NCBI RefSeq assembly: GCF_029227915.1
Contig: NC_079881.1
Location: 29,799,501 to 29,863,500 of the forward strand
Direction: 5' to 3'
Source: Hydractinia symbiolongicarpus
Taxonomy: Eukaryota; Cnidaria; Hydrozoa; Anthoathecata; Hydractiniidae
Length of the DNA: 64,000 nucleotides
In this document: one piece after another, positions 61,364 through 64,000 of the stretch
Layout of the letters: each line of letters begins with the position of its first letter
How positions within the stretch are numbered: the first letter of the stretch is position 1
Position numbers and translations under genes: made by a program
The notes under the pieces: generated by a model
Database searches by the model: none
Told to the model about the DNA's origin: nothing
Seen by the model: only the letters and a program-made list of their open reading frames with translations

Positions 61364-64000
61364 ATGTATTTAGCAATATTTATCTGATATTACTAGGTTG
61401 CATCGCTTTTAACAGTGAAACGATTGACTGTGGGACTTAATTGAACTAACTTTGGACTGTAACCTGATAAATTTGATAAATGAGACAATTGAACTCCAAG
61501 AAATAACATTCTTTTTAATTTGATGTGAATGCCCAAACACAGCGATTACACTGGGCGCTGTTGTAGCGCTTCATTTTAAAATTTAGATAAATAAGTCATT
61601 CTTTACTGTGGGACCAATCCTTTCCATTATCGCGCGCTGAAGAAATAGCGATAGTTTCAAAAACTACATTTCATTGACTTTTCTAACGGTGTCAGTCCGT
61701 TTGAGTTACAACGGTTGGGTCACATATTCGTGCCAACATGTAATTAGCGATATTTTTCTGATATTACTAGGTTGCATCGCTTTTAACCATGAAACGATTG
61801 ACTTTGGGACTTAATTACACTAACTTTGCACTGTCCCATGATAAATGTGATAAATGAGAAAATTGGACTTCAAGAAATAACATTCTTTTTTATTTGACAT
61901 GATTGCCGGAACTAAGAGATTACACTGGGCGCTGTGGTAGCGCTTCGATTCAAAATTAAGATAAAAAAGTTATTTTTTGCTGAGGAACCAATCCTAGCCG
62001 TTAGCGCGCGCTGAAGAAATAGCCATATTTTCAAAAACTACATTTCAGTGTCTTTTCTAACGGTGTCAGTCCGTTTGATTTACAACGGTTGGGTCACATA
62101 TTCGTACCAACATGTATTTAGCGATATTTTTCTGATATTACTAGGTTGCATCGCTTTTAACTATGAAACGATTGACTGTGGGACTTAATTGAACTGATTT
62201 TGGACTGTGACCTAATAAATGTTATAAGTGAGACAAGTTGACTCCAAGAAATAACATTCTTCTTATCTTGACATGATTACCGGAACTTAGCGATTACACT
62301 GGGCTCTGTTGTAGCGCTTCATTTAAAAATTTAGATAAATAAGTCATTCTTTACTGTCGGATTTATCCTATCCGTTATCGCGCGCTGAAGAAATAGCGAC
62401 AGTTTAAAAAACTACATTTCATTGACTTTGTAACGGTGTCAGTCCGTTTGAGTTATAACGGTTGGGTCACATATTCATACCAACATGTATTTAGCGATAT
62501 TTATCTGATATTACTAGGTTGCATCGCTTTTAACAGTGAAACGATTGACTGTGGGACTTAATTGAACTAGCTTTGAACTGTGACCTGATAAATGTGATAA
62601 ATGAGAAAATTGAACTTCAAGAAATAACATTCTTCTTAATTTGACATGATTGACGGAACTCAGCGATTACACTGGGCGCTGTGGTAGCGCTTCATTTAAA
62701 CATTTAGATTAATAAGTCATTTTTTACTGTGGGACCAATCCTAGCCGTTATAGCGCGCTGAAGAAATAGTGACAGTTTCAAAAACTACATTTCATTCACT
62801 TTCTAACGGTGTGAGTCCGTTTGAGTTAAAACGGTTGGGTCACATATTCGTACCAACATGTATTTAGCGATATTGTTCTGATATTACTAGGTTGCATCGC
62901 TTTTAACAATGAAACGATTGACTGTGGGACTTATATGAACTAACTTTGGACTTTGACCTAATAAATGTGATAAAGGAGACCATTGGACTCCAAGAAAAAA
63001 CATTCTTTTTAATTTGACATGATTGCCGAAACTCAGCGATTACACTGGGCGCTGTGGTAGCGCTTCATTTAAGAGTTTAGATAAATAAGCCATTCTTTAC
63101 TGTGGGACCAATCCTAGCAGTTATCGCGCGCTGAAGAAATAGCGACAGCTTCAAAAACTACATTTCATTGAATTTCAAACAGTATCAATCCGTTTGAGTT
63201 ACAACGGTTGAGTCACATATTCGTAGCAACATGTATTTTTTGATATTTTTCAGGTATTACTAGGTTGTATGGCTTTTAACATTGAAACGATTGACGTTGG
63301 GACTTAATTTAACTAACTTTGGACTGTGACCTGATAAATGTGATAAATGCGATAATTGGATTCCAAGAAATAAATTCTTCTTAATTTGACATGATTGCCG
63401 GAATTTAGCGATTACACTGGGAGCTGTGGTAGCGCTTCAATTAATAATTAAGATAAAAAAGTCATCTTTTGCTGTGGGACCAATCCTAGCTGTTAGCACG
63501 CGCTGAACAAAGAGCGATAGTTTCAAAAGCTACATTTCATTGACTTTCTAACGGTGTCAGTCCGTTTGAGTGGCAACGGTTGGGTCACATATTCGTACCA
63601 ACATGTATTTAGCGATATTTATCTGATATTACGAGGTTGCATCGCTTTTAACTATGAAACGATTGACTGTGGGACATAATTGAACTAATTTTGCACTGTC
63701 ACCTGATAAATGTGATAAAAGAGACAATTGGACTCCAAGAAATAACGTTCTTCTTAATTTGACATGATTGCCGAAACTCAGCGATTACTCTGGGCGTTGT
63801 GGTAGCGCTTCATTTAAAAATTTAGATAAATAAGTCATTCTTTACTGTGGGACCAATCCTTTCCATTATCGCGCGCTGAAGAAATAGCGATAGTTTCAAA
63901 AACTACATTTCATTGACTTTTCTAACGGTGTCAGTCCGTTTGAGTTACAACGGTTGGGTCACATATTCGTGCCAACATGTATTTAGCGATATTTTTCTGA
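61364..64000 (+). repeat. More diverged satellite monomers at the right end
   Basis: About seven monomers of normal spacing with many private changes, for example TGAGGAACCAATCC near 61981, GTCGGATTTATCC near 62357 and CAACATGTATTTTTTGAT near 63228. No long exact duplication is visible among them. The last 500 bp again resembles the 53-55 kb type. The array continues beyond the window. Confidence 0.8.

Larger units (their letters stand above)
25315..64000 (+). repeat. Right block of 372-373 bp satellite array
   Basis: The same satellite resumes in the same orientation and register after the retrotransposon and runs off the end of the window, about 104 monomer equivalents. The first 8 kb mixes type A and type B monomers; beyond about 33 kb nearly all are type A. 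From about 36 kb onward many monomers share further variants: a T-run of 6-9 before ACTGTGGGAC, AAGGAGACAATTGG in place of AATGAGACAATTGG, and TTATGCC in place of TTTAGAT. No coding sequence or other element is visible. Confidence 0.97.

Noticed and set aside
1-64000. CRISPR-like or prokaryotic repeat array
   Set aside because: The repeats are contiguous 373-bp units without unique spacers, and the only protein present is a eukaryotic non-LTR retrotransposon polyprotein.

Overview
The window is eukaryotic, almost certainly metazoan, repetitive DNA. About 61.2 kb of the 64 kb is one AT-rich tandem satellite with a monomer of 372-373 bp. It is present in roughly 164 head-to-tail copies, all in the same orientation. 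There is no host gene, tRNA, rRNA or unique-sequence island. The only non-satellite DNA is one non-LTR retrotransposon of about 2.8 kb at 22522-25314, on the minus strand. Its reverse transcriptase resembles the Jockey/CR1 group common in invertebrates. That, together with the CpG-containing blocks still present in most monomers, suggests an invertebrate host, but the species cannot be named from sequence alone. An array of this size without genes is what one expects of centromeric or pericentromeric heterochromatin; that is inference.

Layout: 1-22521 is the left satellite block. It is a patchwork of two interleaved monomer types. One carries GGTACTACTAGCTTGTATGG and AAGAGTATCAATCCG; the other carries GATATTACTAGGTTGCATCG and AACGGTGTCAGTCCG. 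This block contains several superimposed multi-monomer duplications: a 3.59-kb segment copied at an offset of 6,854 bp, a 527-bp tandem duplication that is not a whole number of monomers, about 744-bp dimers, and a 2,233-bp six-monomer tandem duplication. 22522-25314 is the retrotransposon: 5'-truncated inside its endonuclease domain, carrying one apparent frameshift in an A8 run, with a complete reverse transcriptase region and an A-rich tail, flanked by the 4-bp repeat ACTC. Removing it restores a monomer of exactly 373 bp. 25315-64000 is the right satellite block. It begins with 1,116-bp trimers and a rearranged mixed zone (27-33 kb), continues with 1,119-bp trimers (33.3-36.3 kb), then irregular 2-, 3-, 4- and 5-monomer higher-order repeats (36-55 kb), a nearly exact tandem duplication of a 3,132-bp block (55.1-61.36 kb) and finally more diverged monomers.

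Nothing here works as a set of genes. What the sequence records is satellite evolution: amplification of blocks of different sizes, local conversion patches between neighbouring monomers, a few non-homologous junctions that created short or long monomers and were later amplified, and one apparently late retrotransposon insertion that was not copied with the array. The recurrent 68-codon minus-strand open frames are monomer shadows, not genes.
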